NCBI GenBank assembly: GCA_934339365.1 | Contig: CAKRHW010000008.1 | Location: 1 to 64,000 of the forward strand | Direction of reading: 5' to 3' | Length of the DNA stretch: 64,000 nt | From: an uncultured Lachnospiraceae bacterium | Lineage (GTDB): Bacteria > Bacillota > Clostridia > Lachnospirales > Lachnospiraceae | Shown: in pieces, positions 8,036 through 16,703 of the stretch | How the letters are laid out: each line of letters begins with the position of its first letter | How positions within the stretch are numbered: position 1 is the stretch's first letter | Notes under the pieces: model-generated | What the model saw: only the letters and a program-made list of their open reading frames with translations | Databases searched by the model: none | What the model was told of the DNA's origin: nothing | Made by a program: the position numbers and the translations under genes

Positions 8036-8806
8036 ATGGAAATAAAAGAAGAAAAGATTTTAGATCAGATTCTCTGGCTGGCATATGATATGCTAGAAGC
8101 CGGGGCAGAAGTAGGCTGGACAGAAAGAAAAGTCTGCCAGTTGTGCAAAGCATATGAGATGGAAGAGGTAGAGGTGTTTATCATTACCTCTTCTATTGTT
8201 GTTTCTGCAAAAGGGAAAAGTGGAAGAATTCATACACAGACCCGGAGAATACGACAATATCAGACAGATTTCTGGAAACTACAGTTATTAGAAAAGTTAG
8301 TTTTAGAGATAGAAAAGAAGGCACCGGAAGAAGATTATATCCAAAAAAGCCGTAGAAAAATCGAAGCGACTCTTGCAAAGAGACGAGAGAAATGGAAAGG
8401 AATCAGCCAGTATCTGATTTTTTGTTTTACCTGTATGATTTTCACGATGTTTTTTGGTGGTGGTCTGAGGGAAGGAACTGCATCAGCCTTATGTGGATTT
8501 GGTGTGAAGCTGGTATTAGAAAAAGCAGGAACTGTCATACAGAATAGATTTGCACTGAATTTACTGGTATCAGCCCTTTCTGGATTAGAAGCTTATATGT
8601 TTGTACAGATTGGATGGGCGCATTCAGTAAATCCCATCATTATGGGAAATATTATGTTATTAATTCCGGGGCTTGCCATGGTAAATGCGTTATATGATTT
8701 GATTAGTGGAGATATGCTGACAGGTCTGTTGCGTCTGGCAGATGCATTGACACAGGCAGCGGCAATTGCTTTGGGATTTGGATTTGTTTTGCTACAGTTA
8801 ACATAG
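8036..8806 (+). CDS. Threonine/serine exporter, large (ThrE/YjjP-like) subunit
   Basis: A 256-residue membrane protein of the ThrE N-terminal (DUF1212) family. An N-terminal cytoplasmic part of about 125 residues contains the family-like stretch MLEAGAEVGWTERKV and VEVFIITSSIVVSA; then about five membrane helices follow (ISQYLIFCFTCMIFTMFF; PIIMGNIMLLIPGLAMVNAL). In the split form of this exporter it works with a small YjjB-like subunit, which is the next gene. Located 23 bp after phnX, it may be cotranscribed with the phosphonate genes, but no functional link to AEP is evident. The ribosome site before ATG 8036 is weak. Confidence 0.85.
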   Translation: MEIKEEKILDQILWLAYDMLEAGAEVGWTERKVCQLCKAYEMEEVEVFIITSSIVVSAKGKSGRIHTQTRRIRQYQTDFWKLQLLEKLVLEIEKKAPEEDYIQKSRRKIEATLAKRREKWKGISQYLIFCFTCMIFTMFFGGGLREGTASALCGFGVKLVLEKAGTVIQNRFALNLLVSALSGLEAYMFVQIGWAHSVNPIIMGNIMLLIPGLAMVNALYDLISGDMLTGLLRLADALTQAAAIALGFGFVLLQLT

Positions 8807-8833
8807 AGATTTCTTGAAAATGGAGAAGATAAA

Positions 8834-9283
8834 ATGGAAAGAGTCATACTTTCAGCAGCCGGAGCGGCCGGATTTGCTGCTTTATACAGAATGAAATGGA
8901 GTCAGATTGGAATTGCCGGAATCGGAGGGGCAATTGCCTGGTTTTGTTATGAACTGCTCAGTAAATGGACGGATGCAGACAGTACAGCAATGTTTACCAT
9001 TACGGCAGCGGTAGTATTTATAACCGGAATTGCTTCCCTGAAGGGGAAAGATATGGTAAGAATGATCGCAACACCGATTCTGATTCCGTTTATTCCCGGA
9101 GCATATCTGTATGCGGTTATGTACGATATTGTCAGTCATAGCAGCAAAGTGTATGCGGATGCGAATATCTTGTTAAAGCAATCCGCATCCATGGCACTTG
9201 GCATTCTGTTTGGACGAATGTTACTGATTCTGCTTCGGGTTATTGTGACCGAACAAAAGAAAAAAATGAATTCTACTTCGTGA
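8834..9283 (+). CDS. Threonine/serine exporter, small (YjjB-like, DUF3815) subunit
   Basis: A 149-residue, almost wholly hydrophobic protein with about four or five membrane helices, matching the C-terminal half of full-length ThrE. Landmarks are GAAGFAALYRMKWSQIGIAG near the N-terminus and the conserved-looking ATPILIPFIPGAYLYAVMY. It starts 27 bp after the ThrE-N gene behind ATGGAGAAG. Together they should make one amino-acid exporter. Its last few codons overlap the tail of the decayed minus-strand gene at 9273-9618. Confidence 0.85.
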   Translation: MERVILSAAGAAGFAALYRMKWSQIGIAGIGGAIAWFCYELLSKWTDADSTAMFTITAAVVFITGIASLKGKDMVRMIATPILIPFIPGAYLYAVMYDIVSHSSKVYADANILLKQSASMALGILFGRMLLILLRVIVTEQKKKMNSTS

Positions 9284-9618
9284 GAGAAATGGTTTCGCCC
9301 GCAAAAGTGATACTTTCAATTGTATACGGTTCCATCCTTCATTTTTACAAGGAGTTGATCATTTGGCTGTTTCCATTCTTTTTTGCATTTGATTTTTGTA
9401 AGATGAACCGTAACAGACAGTGGAGAAATGCTGATTTTATCGAGTGTAGCAGTTCCACCATAAATATTTATCTTCTTCTGCACATGCAGTTGTTTCTTAT
9501 TTAATGCAAGATGTAAAATACGGTCTTTTTCATCCTTTGTCATTTCTTCGTCTTTTCCTATTTCAGGAACTTTGGTTTTTCCTAATAAGTGGTCAATATT
9601 AAATAAATCTTTCTTCAT
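9273..9618 (-). pseudogene. Decayed DUF4179/anti-sigma-like gene
   Basis: The minus strand has a start at 9618 behind GGGAGGGATTATC. It reads an N-terminal segment (FNIDHLLGKTKVPEI ... MTKDEKDRIL) resembling the cytoplasmic part of DUF4179 proteins that pair with sigma factors. It then jumps without a membrane helix to a C-terminal-like segment (INIYGGTATLDKISISPLSV). That frame stops at 9316; shifting by one base continues as ESITFAGETISLTK and stops at 9273-9275. So it carries an internal deletion and a terminal frameshift. The family identification is moderate; the breakage is well supported. Confidence 0.55.
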
Positions 9619-9629
9619 GATAATCCCTC

Positions 9630-9952
9630 CTAATAAAATCCATTCGCGATCAGCTGGCTGCGTAAGATCTTTTTCCCGCGGGATAAGCGGTTTTCCACTG
9701 CTTTTGCAGTTAGCTTCAGCCGTAAAGCAATCTCTTTAATGGATAATTCATCATAATTATCCGCACTTTGCCAGAATGCCACAATGAATCGGCGATGGCT
9801 TCTTCGATATCTTCTTTGGAATAGCCGGATAATAACCGGGTACAGATGGTTTTAATTGCATTTCCATATTCATCGAGCAAAATGGAAATGCCCTCCTCCG
9901 GATTTTCTTTTAATTTCTTTAGAAAATCCGAATCGCTCAAATTAGAATTCAT
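9630..9952 (-). pseudogene. Decayed sigma-70 family (ECF-like) sigma factor gene
   Basis: ATG at 9952 (minus) follows GGGAGGAAAGATT. The N-terminal part (LLDEYGNAIKTICTRLLSG, EDIEEAIAD) is sigma region 2-like. Near 9785 the frame shifts; the neighbouring frame reads FIVAFWQSADNYD and runs straight into a region 4 helix-turn-helix, ELSIKEIALRLKLTAKAVEN and RLSRGKKILRSQL, ending at 9630-9632. Total coding is about 107 codons against about 180 for intact relatives, so the linker region is deleted. It sits directly upstream of the decayed DUF4179-like gene, the usual order for this pair. Confidence 0.65.
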
Positions 9953-10173
9953 AATCTTTCCTCCCTGTATGCTGTCTGTTCTGATAAGCTGACTTTTATC
10001 TGTAAGTACTACTGGTACTATAGTATCATTTATTAATTGGTATTTATCAGAAAATTTCCCTCATAAATCATAAAAAAAAATTGTCTATGTAAAATTTTTG
10101 AGGGATTTTAGGAAAAAGATGCCAATTATAAAGTGTAGGCACAAAATGAAAAAGAAAGAAGGGTTTATTATGA

Positions 10174-10743
10174 AGGAAAAATATAGAATTTTCTTTTCAC
10201 ACAGACAGAACACAACCGTTGTTAGACGGATTATTAGAGAAAAAATATGATTTGGTATTTTGTTCTCAGCCTGAAGAAGATATGAATGTGATTTCAGTTC
10301 CGGTAACACAACAGAAATTAGTAGTGATTGTGTCACAGAATCACCCACTGGCACACAGGAAAACAATAGATTTAGCAGAGACAGCCAGTTATCCTCAGAT
10401 TTATTTTGCACAGGGATCAGGGCTTCGGAATGTGATTGATGCATTGTACCAAAAGGCTGGAAAACGTCCAAAGATTGCGTATGAGACAGAGGAAGATCAG
10501 GTCATTGCCGGACTTGTGGCAGCTGGATTTGGAATTGCTATTGTTCCTTATATGGATCTTCTATTAAAATTGGATGTGGCAATTCTGCCGATTAGTGCAC
10601 CACCATATAAGCGTGAATTCTTTATGGTACAGAATAAAGAAGTATTTCTTCCACCGGTGGCAGAACAGTTTTGGGGGTACGTATTGGATTACAGAGTCAA
10701 AAATTTTGATGCCATCTGTGCCTGCACAGCACTGGAGAAATGA
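10174..10743 (+). pseudogene. 5'-truncated LysR-type regulator (effector domain only)
   Basis: From 10174, just after an in-frame TGA, the frame encodes a LysR substrate-binding domain: IEFSFHTDRTQPLLDGLLEK, YDLVFCSQPEE, LVVIVSQNHPLAHRKTIDLA and VAAGFGIAIVPYM. The whole DNA-binding HTH domain (about 90 residues) is missing and there is no good start codon with a ribosome site before the homologous region; the first in-frame start is TTG 10219. It is therefore most likely a relic. The original target genes cannot be told. Confidence 0.7.
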
Positions 10744-11102
10744 CCTTGGAACACTTTAGATGATTTGATACTAAAAGCATATAGAAAAAGACGAATGAAT
10801 GAAAAATGTCGGTTAAATGAGAAAAGAATAAAAAAGCTTGTGTTTTATGTCAAAGAAAAAATTTTAAAAATTGGAATATTTAACAGTGAAATGTAATAAT
10901 AAAAAAATATATTACCAAAATAAACAAAAAGGATTAAAATAATAATGAGGATGAAAGAGAGGGGAAAAACAGATAGGAATTGTACCATGAAAGGAGAAAC
11001 AGAAAGAAAAAGAAAATGAAAAAATGAAGCAACAAAAAGAAAAATGAAACAACAAAATGAACGCAGTAACAGAAAACAACAGAATCAGAGAGAGGTGAAG
11101 AT
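10744..11102 (+). promoter_or_regulatory. Purine-rich intergenic region with a candidate promoter
   Basis: This 359-bp stretch has no supported gene. A plausible sigma-A promoter is TTGGAA (10871-10876), 17-bp spacer, TAATAA (10894-10899). Downstream is a strongly purine-rich A/G tract (about 10925-11095) that ends with the ribosome site AGAGAGGTGA of the surface-protein gene. The long A/G-rich untranslated leader of about 200 nt is unusual, but no stable hairpin was seen in it. Confidence 0.4.
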
Positions 11103-13037
11103 ATGCTCAAAATGGAGAATAAAACACTTAAGAAATCAGTCATGACCATCTTAATGTGTACCGTAATCGTGTTAAATCTTTATGTAAGTGGACCAAAGAA
11201 ACAAGCGTATGCACAAGCTCAGATGTATCCGTACGATATTACAATTGAGAACATACTTTCAGATTATATTTTCTTTACAAATGGCGAATTAGATGCCCGG
11301 ACACATGTTGTTGGCGGCGTTGCTGCAAAAACAGCGTATATGGACTCTTTTGGTGATGGACAGACAGCTCCATCTTATATTGAGACCATAGGAAGTATAT
11401 CCTCATTTGCACGTGGGGAATGGATTAAAAATATGGGAATGGATGTTGATGATACATTGTATTATAAGAATTCGGATGTGGAATTAAGTCCGAATATGTT
11501 TAAGACAGCTCAGCAGACAGACAGTCCTTATATTGATTTAGACGGTGGAATGGATCAGTTAAAGTCAGAATCAGCACAACTTGCTGCAGATGGAGTAGAG
11601 ATTACAGAAGCAGATATGGAAGATCTTGATGGTAGAAAATATGTTAAGATTAATGTAGATGATTCAGAGAATCAGTATACGATGACATATGATACATATA
11701 AGAAACTGGGTATGATTTGCTTTGTGAATAACGATGGTGATGCAGCAACAAATGATGAAGTTGCTCATAAAAAGTTTACCATCTCTATCACAGGTGTCGG
11801 TGAGAATCCGATTAGTTTGAATTATAATAATTATCCTTCCGAATCAGATGAGAATGAACTTTATTTTAAACTGGGAGTTACAATGCAGGATGGACTTGAT
11901 TTTAGAAAATGCGTTGAAGGAAATCAGATGGGTGGACAGTATAACAGTGAAGGAACAGGTTTCGTCCTAAATCTGCCGGATGCAAAGAATGTAACTGCTG
12001 ATACGATGAATGGTCATGTTGTTGCACCAAATGCAAGTGTGAATCTTGTCAATAATCCTCAGGGTGGTGTAATTGCAGCGAATATTAAGATGAATAATGA
12101 AGCACATTTTTATCCTTATTCGTTTAGAACGATTGCACCAAGTCAACCAGAGGCAACGACAGAAGAAGTTGTAACAGAGCCAGAAGCAACAACGGCAGAA
12201 GAGACAACGACAGAAGCCCCAACAACGGAAGCTCCAACGGAGACAACGACAGAAGCCCCAACAACGGAAGCTCCAACAGAGACAACAACAGAGGCCCAAA
12301 CAACGGAAGCTCCAACAGAGACAACAACAGAGGCACCAACAACGGAAGCTCCAGAAGAGACAACAACAGAGGCACCAACAACGGAAGCCCCAACAGAGAC
12401 AACGACAGAGGCACCAACAACGGAAGCCCCAACAGAAACTCCGACGGAGACATCTACAAAAGAAGAAGTTACAACAGTAACTCCTGCAACAATCACTCCG
12501 GTAGAGACAACAAGTGTAGCCGCAACAACAGAAGCTTCCACAACAGAAGCACCAACAACAGAGACTCAGCCAGAGATAACGACAGAGGCTTCTACAACAG
12601 AGACTCAGCCAGAAACAACGACAGAGGCTCCGGCAACGGAAGTTCCAACAGAAACAACAGAAGCTTCTACAACAGAAACTCAGCCAGAGACAACAACAGT
12701 AGCGCCTACAACAGATAGTAGAGAAAATCAGGTTACAACAGGTGCTGTAGAGAATGCAAACCGTAATCCTGAAGAGACTACAGTAATCACACAAGAGGAA
12801 GAAGTAGATGATGAAGATGGAGATACAGTAGATGTTTTGGGTGATGAAGATAAGAAAGTAAAAGATAGTGCAAAAGATACTACAACACCAGAGGAAACTA
12901 CAGCACATCAGACTACTGCAACATCGACAGAATCAGCAAAGACAGGTGATCAGAAGCAGCTTCCTTTCTACTTTGCATTGTTACTTGCCAGTGCAGGTGC
13001 AGTTGTGGTATTTGGTAGAAAAAAGAGAGAAAATTAA
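11103..13037 (+). CDS. Sortase-anchored, Thr-rich repeat surface protein (choice-of-anchor-A-like)
   Basis: A 644-residue secreted wall protein. It has a signal peptide (about 1-38, cleavage near QAYAQA), then a beta-rich domain of about 300 residues resembling choice-of-anchor A domains (THVVGGVAAKTAY near the start; GHVVAPNASVNLVNNPQGG and VIAANIKMNNEAHFYPY near the end). A stalk of Thr/Glu/Ala/Pro repeats (TTTEAPTTEAPTE units, about residues 347-540) follows, then an acidic linker and a C-terminal sorting signal: AKTGDQ, a hydrophobic helix and RKKREN. The stalk would project the domain across peptidoglycan. A role in adhesion is inferred only. The ribosome site AGAGAGGTGA supports ATG 11103. 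Confidence 0.85.
   Translation: MLKMENKTLKKSVMTILMCTVIVLNLYVSGPKKQAYAQAQMYPYDITIENILSDYIFFTNGELDARTHVVGGVAAKTAYMDSFGDGQTAPSYIETIGSISSFARGEWIKNMGMDVDDTLYYKNSDVELSPNMFKTAQQTDSPYIDLDGGMDQLKSESAQLAADGVEITEADMEDLDGRKYVKINVDDSENQYTMTYDTYKKLGMICFVNNDGDAATNDEVAHKKFTISITGVGENPISLNYNNYPSESDENELYFKLGVTMQDGLDFRKCVEGNQMGGQYNSEGTGFVLNLPDAKNVTADTMNGHVVAPNASVNLVNNPQGGVIAANIKMNNEAHFYPYSFRTIAPSQPEATTEEVVTEPEATTAEETTTEAPTTEAPTETTTEAPTTEAPTETTTEAQTTEAPTETTTEAPTTEAPEETTTEAPTTEAPTETTTEAPTTEAPTETPTETSTKEEVTTVTPATITPVETTSVAATTEASTTEAPTTETQPEITTEASTTETQPETTTEAPATEVPTETTEASTTETQPETTTVAPTTDSRENQVTTGAVENANRNPEETTVITQEEEVDDEDGDTVDVLGDEDKKVKDSAKDTTTPEETTAHQTTATSTESAKTGDQKQLPFYFALLLASAGAVVVFGRKKREN
12140..12715 (+). repeat. 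Imperfect tandem repeats coding for the Thr/Pro stalk
   Basis: About 39-bp units encoding TTTEAPTTEAPTE alternate in the first half, followed by looser TTEASTTETQPE units. They are coding repeats within the surface-protein gene, not a CRISPR array: units are contiguous, without unique spacers, and diverge mostly at third positions. Such arrays can change length by slippage. They create long but spurious antisense open frames. Confidence 0.85.
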
Positions 13038-13085
13038 AATATTTGAAAATGTAAAATTATAATTGTTCACTTATAAAGATTATGG

Positions 13086-13123
13086 AAAGAGGATAAGCAG
13101 GGATATTGTTTATCCTCTTTTTC
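13086..13123 (+). terminator. Intrinsic terminator of the surface-protein gene
   Basis: A perfect 11-bp stem, AAAGAGGATAA (13086-13096) with TTATCCTCTTT (13110-13120), a 13-nt loop, and T residues after the stem. Confidence 0.8.
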
Positions 13124-13144
13124 TGCATATTTTCAAAAGACCTT

Positions 13145-13173
13145 TTGACCTTTTTGGGTGGACATCGTATAAT
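13145..13173 (+). promoter_or_regulatory. Sigma-A promoter of the metallophosphoesterase gene
   Basis: TTGACC (13145-13150), a 17-bp spacer and a consensus TATAAT (13168-13173). It lies just after the upstream terminator and about 75 bp before the ATG at 13247, so the gene is transcribed on its own. Confidence 0.8.
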
Positions 13174-13246
13174 TACAAAAACAGAATTTGGGTGTCAAAA
13201 CACTGAAATCCTGATTACAATAAACGTAAGAGAGGAAGGAAAAACA

Positions 13247-14371
13247 ATGACAATGTTATTATGGCTGATCATCTCAATCCTGGTAGTTGCAGCAGCGATT
13301 GGAGCGATGGTATATCTGGTTATCCGGGTGTATCAGTTTCCGTTTATTGAGAAAATTTCAGATAAGAAGATGATAAAAACCGGAATGAGTCTTTTAATGG
13401 TATTGGTTCTGGTTGCATGTCTCTGGATTGCAATGGGATACATAAATGCAATTATTTGTGTGATTCATCTGGTTGTATTCTGGCTGTTTTGTGATTTTAT
13501 TGCATGGCTGCTCCGCCGGATTTTTAAGAAACAGACGAGACGTGGCGTAGTTGGAATATTTGCAGTGCTTATTACGATTATGTATTTAACCATCGGCTGG
13601 TATTTAGATTATCATGTCTGGGAGACGGATTATACTGTACAGACAGAGAAGCAAACCGGAAATATACGGATTGTACAGATGGCTGATTCTCACATTGGAG
13701 CAACATTTGATGGAGAAGGATTTGCCCGGTATGTAGTAGAGATGCAGAAGCAGAATCCGGATGTTGTTTTAATTACAGGAGATTTTGTAGACGATGGAAC
13801 TTCTAAAGCAGATATGGAGACTGCATGTAAGGCATTAGGGACGATGAAGACAAAATATGGAATTTACTATGTATTTGGAAATCATGATAAGGGCTATTAT
13901 GGAAAAGAACATCGAGGTTACGATGGGGATGATCTGAAAGCAGAGCTAGAAAAAAATGGTGTAAATGTATTAGAAGATGAAAGCGTTTTGATAGATAATC
14001 GTTTTTACATTATTGGGCGACAGGATTTATCGGAAGAAACAGAACATAAGAAAAAAAGAGCAACCATGACAGAACTGACAGAAAAGTTAGACAAAGACAA
14101 ATTTATGGTGGTTATGGATCACCAGCCATGTGATTATACGAAACAGGAAGAAGCAGATGTGGATCTGGTATTATCCGGACACACACATGGAGGACAATTA
14201 ATTCCGATTAATTACGTGGGAGAATGGATTGGACAGAATGATAAAACATATGGATATGAAAAAAGAAAAAATACTTCCTTTGTTGTAACATCAGGGATTT
14301 CAGACTGGGAGATCAAATTCAAAACAGGATGTAAGTCGGAGTATGTTGTAATAAATGTTGAAGGAAAGTAG
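13247..14371 (+). CDS. Membrane-anchored calcineurin-like metallophosphoesterase (YkuE-type)
   Basis: A 374-residue protein with about four N-terminal membrane helices (within residues 1-120), then a metal-dependent phosphoesterase domain. Family motifs are all present: D-x-H in VQMADSHIGA, GDFVDDG, GNHDKGYYG, MDHQP and SGHTHGGQLIP. The catalytic domain probably faces outward. The substrate cannot be named; relatives act on lipid or nucleotide phosphates. ATG 13247 follows AGAGGAAGGA; the frame is open to 13106 but those codons precede or overlap the promoter. ATG 13253 is a close alternative. Confidence 0.85.
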   Translation: MTMLLWLIISILVVAAAIGAMVYLVIRVYQFPFIEKISDKKMIKTGMSLLMVLVLVACLWIAMGYINAIICVIHLVVFWLFCDFIAWLLRRIFKKQTRRGVVGIFAVLITIMYLTIGWYLDYHVWETDYTVQTEKQTGNIRIVQMADSHIGATFDGEGFARYVVEMQKQNPDVVLITGDFVDDGTSKADMETACKALGTMKTKYGIYYVFGNHDKGYYGKEHRGYDGDDLKAELEKNGVNVLEDESVLIDNRFYIIGRQDLSEETEHKKKRATMTELTEKLDKDKFMVVMDHQPCDYTKQEEADVDLVLSGHTHGGQLIPINYVGEWIGQNDKTYGYEKRKNTSFVVTSGISDWEIKFKTGCKSEYVVINVEGK

Positions 14372-14442
14372 ACACTGTGCAATGAGAATTGAGAAAGATT
14401 TTCAATATCGACTTTATTGAGAAATCGAATCTATTAGGTCGG

Positions 14443-14471
14443 TTGAGGCAGTATTCTTCTTTTGCTATAAT
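14443..14471 (+). promoter_or_regulatory. Sigma-A promoter of the SUF operon
   Basis: TTGAGG (14443-14448), 17-bp spacer, TATAAT (14466-14471), about 40 bp before sufC. I saw no clear iron-sulfur regulator site next to it. Confidence 0.75.
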
Positions 14472-14512
14472 GAGGATTAATCGAGGTTAGCAAAAAGGAG
14501 AAGGTGAAGGAA

Positions 14513-15256
14513 ATGAATAAACATGCACTTTTAGAAGTGAAAAATTTAAATGTTGAAGTAGAAGAAAAGGAAATTCTTCATGGAGTAAATCTCACGATTG
14601 GCAAGCGAGAAACGCATGTGTTAATGGGACCGAATGGAACTGGAAAGTCTACATTCGGTTATACATTAACAGGACATCCGCGTTATCGGGTTACCAATGG
14701 TGAGATTTGGTTTAAAGGGGAAAATATCATAGAGAAAGCGGTAAATGAAAGAGCGAAGGAAGGTCTGTTTTTGTCATTTCAGAATCCGTTAGAAGTGCCT
14801 GGCGTAACACTGAGTTCTTTTATTCGCAGTGCACTAGAACAGAGAAGTGGAAGTCGTATGCGTTTGTGGGAGTTTAAGAAAGAATTGGAGGAGAAAATGA
14901 AGCTTTTGCAGATGGATGTTTCCTATGCAGAGCGAGATTTGAATGTTGGTTTTTCAGGTGGGGAAAAGAAAAAAGCGGAGATTCTGCAAATGTTAATGTT
15001 GAAACCAGAACTTGCAATCTTAGATGAAACAGATTCGGGATTAGATGTAGATGCGGTTCGGACGGTTTCTAAGGGAATCGAGGAATATCAGAAAAACAGC
15101 AAGGGAAGTTTGTTGATTATTACACATAGTACTAAGATTTTAGAGTCCTTACAGGTTGATTATACTCATGTTATGATTGGTGGAAAGATTGTGAAGACAG
15201 GGGATGCTTCTTTGATTGAAGAGATTAATAAAGAAGGATTCGGAGAATATGAGTAA
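14513..15256 (+). CDS. sufC: SUF iron-sulfur cluster assembly ATPase SufC
   Basis: ABC-type ATPase of 247 residues that powers the SufBCD scaffold for Fe-S cluster assembly in the cytoplasm. Motifs: Walker A GPNGTGKSTFGYTLTG, the Q-loop in FLSFQNPLEVPGV, signature FSGGEKKKAEILQ and Walker B LAILDETDSGLDVDA, a sequence typical of SufC. ATG 14513 lies behind AAGGAGAAGG; in-frame GTG 14504 is an alternative that sits very near the AAGGAG. It is the first gene of sufC-B-D-S-U and has no membrane partner, as expected. Confidence 0.95.
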   Translation: MNKHALLEVKNLNVEVEEKEILHGVNLTIGKRETHVLMGPNGTGKSTFGYTLTGHPRYRVTNGEIWFKGENIIEKAVNERAKEGLFLSFQNPLEVPGVTLSSFIRSALEQRSGSRMRLWEFKKELEEKMKLLQMDVSYAERDLNVGFSGGEKKKAEILQMLMLKPELAILDETDSGLDVDAVRTVSKGIEEYQKNSKGSLLIITHSTKILESLQVDYTHVMIGGKIVKTGDASLIEEINKEGFGEYE

Positions 15257-15295
15257 ATTTTACAAATGCGCAGGGAAGGAAAGGAGCGTTCTGGA

Positions 15296-16702
15296 ATGGA
15301 AGAAAAAAGCTATGTAGAAGATATTGACAGAAGTGTTTATGATATTCGAGATGATGAAAAAGATGCTTATAAGTTAGAAGCTGGTCTGACACCTGAAATT
15401 GTGGAGCAGCTGTCACGAGAGAAAAATGATCCACCATGGATGCAGATGTTTCGCCTGCATGCTCTTCAGATTTATCAGGAGATGGAAGTCCCGGACTGGG
15501 GACCGTCTATAGAGGGACTGGATATGGATCATATTGTAACGTATGTGCGTCCTAATACGAATATGAAAACAAAATGGTCGGATGTGCCAAAGGACATTAA
15601 AGATACATTTGAACGGTTAGGAATTCCTCAGGCAGAGAGAAAATCTCTGGCAGGAGTAGGTGCACAGTATGACTCGGAGCTGGTATATCACAATGTCAGA
15701 GAAGAAGTTGCAGCACAGGGAGTTGTATATACGGATATGGAAAGTGCGTTGCATGGAGAATATGCTGATATGGTTCAGAAGCATTTTATGAAACTGGTAA
15801 AACCCAATGACCACAAATTTGCTGCACTTCATGGAGCAGTCTGGTCTGGCGGTTCTTTTGTCTATGTACCAAAAGGTGTATCGGTTACTATTCCACTGCA
15901 GTCCTATTTTCGCCTGAATGCACCGGGAGCGGGACAGTTTGAGCATACACTCATCATTGTAGAAGAAGGAGCAGACCTGCACTTTATAGAAGGATGTTCT
16001 GCACCAAAATACAATGTGGCGAATCTGCATGCAGGATGTGTGGAATTATTTGTCGGAAAAAATGCAAAACTTCGTTATTCCACAATCGAAAACTGGTCAA
16101 AGAATATGTACAATCTGAATACAAAACGGGCATTAGTAGAAGAAGGTGGAACCATAGAATGGGTATCGGGATCCTTTGGTTCGCATGTTTCTTATCTGTA
16201 TCCGATGAGCATTTTAAAAGGAAAAGGTGCCAGAATGGAATTTACAGGAGTAACATTTGCAGGACATGGACAGAATCTAGATACCGGAGCAAAGGTCGTA
16301 CATGCGGCAGAAGATACCAGTTCTTATATGAATACGAGATCTATTTCAAAGGATGGAGGTATCAGCACATTTCGTAGTTCGGTTGTTGTCACGAAAGATG
16401 CAAAGAGAAGTAAGTCGGCAGTATCCTGTCAGTCACTGATGTTAGACTCAGAATCACGCTCAGATACCATTCCGGCGATGAATATTCGGACGAAAGATGC
16501 AAATATTGGACATGAAGCACAGATTGGACGGATTAGTGATGATGCCGTTTTCTATCTGATGTCAAGAGGAATGAGCGAAGAAGATGCAAGGGCATGTATC
16601 GTAAGTGGATTTGCAGACAATGTATCAAAAGAACTGCCATTAGAATATGCAATCGAAATGAATAACCTGATTCAGCTCGAAATGAAAGGATGTATTGGAT
16701 AA
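15296..16702 (+). CDS. sufB: SUF scaffold protein SufB
   Basis: A 468-residue core scaffold of the SufBC2D complex, on which clusters are built. The beta-helix core is visible (WSGGSFVYVPKGVSVTIPLQ; EFTGVTFAGHGQNLDTGAK). Cysteines include those in EGCSAPKYNVANLHAGCVE and SAVSCQSLMLDS; the C-terminal helical part has FYLMSRGMSEEDARACIVSG. ATG 15296 follows GGAAAGGAGCGTTCTGG; in-frame ATG 15266 would lie ahead of this site. The gap from sufC is 39 bp. Confidence 0.95.
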   Translation: MEEKSYVEDIDRSVYDIRDDEKDAYKLEAGLTPEIVEQLSREKNDPPWMQMFRLHALQIYQEMEVPDWGPSIEGLDMDHIVTYVRPNTNMKTKWSDVPKDIKDTFERLGIPQAERKSLAGVGAQYDSELVYHNVREEVAAQGVVYTDMESALHGEYADMVQKHFMKLVKPNDHKFAALHGAVWSGGSFVYVPKGVSVTIPLQSYFRLNAPGAGQFEHTLIIVEEGADLHFIEGCSAPKYNVANLHAGCVELFVGKNAKLRYSTIENWSKNMYNLNTKRALVEEGGTIEWVSGSFGSHVSYLYPMSILKGKGARMEFTGVTFAGHGQNLDTGAKVVHAAEDTSSYMNTRSISKDGGISTFRSSVVVTKDAKRSKSAVSCQSLMLDSESRSDTIPAMNIRTKDANIGHEAQIGRISDDAVFYLMSRGMSEEDARACIVSGFADNVSKELPLEYAIEMNNLIQLEMKGCIG

Positions 16703-16703
16703 T

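Noticed and set aside
9280..9504. Plus-strand frame after the ThrE small subunit
   Set aside because: It is antisense to the DUF4179-like pseudogene, whose own frame has a good ribosome site and recognisable sequence.
12140..12715. Possible CRISPR-like array
   Set aside because: Repeats are contiguous, in frame and coding, without unique spacers, and no cas genes are present.
11967..12908. Long antisense open frames (up to 313 codons) across the surface-protein repeats
   Set aside because: They are created by the repetitive ACA/GAA codon pattern of the sense gene, are wildly Cys/Leu/Val-biased and have no ribosome site.
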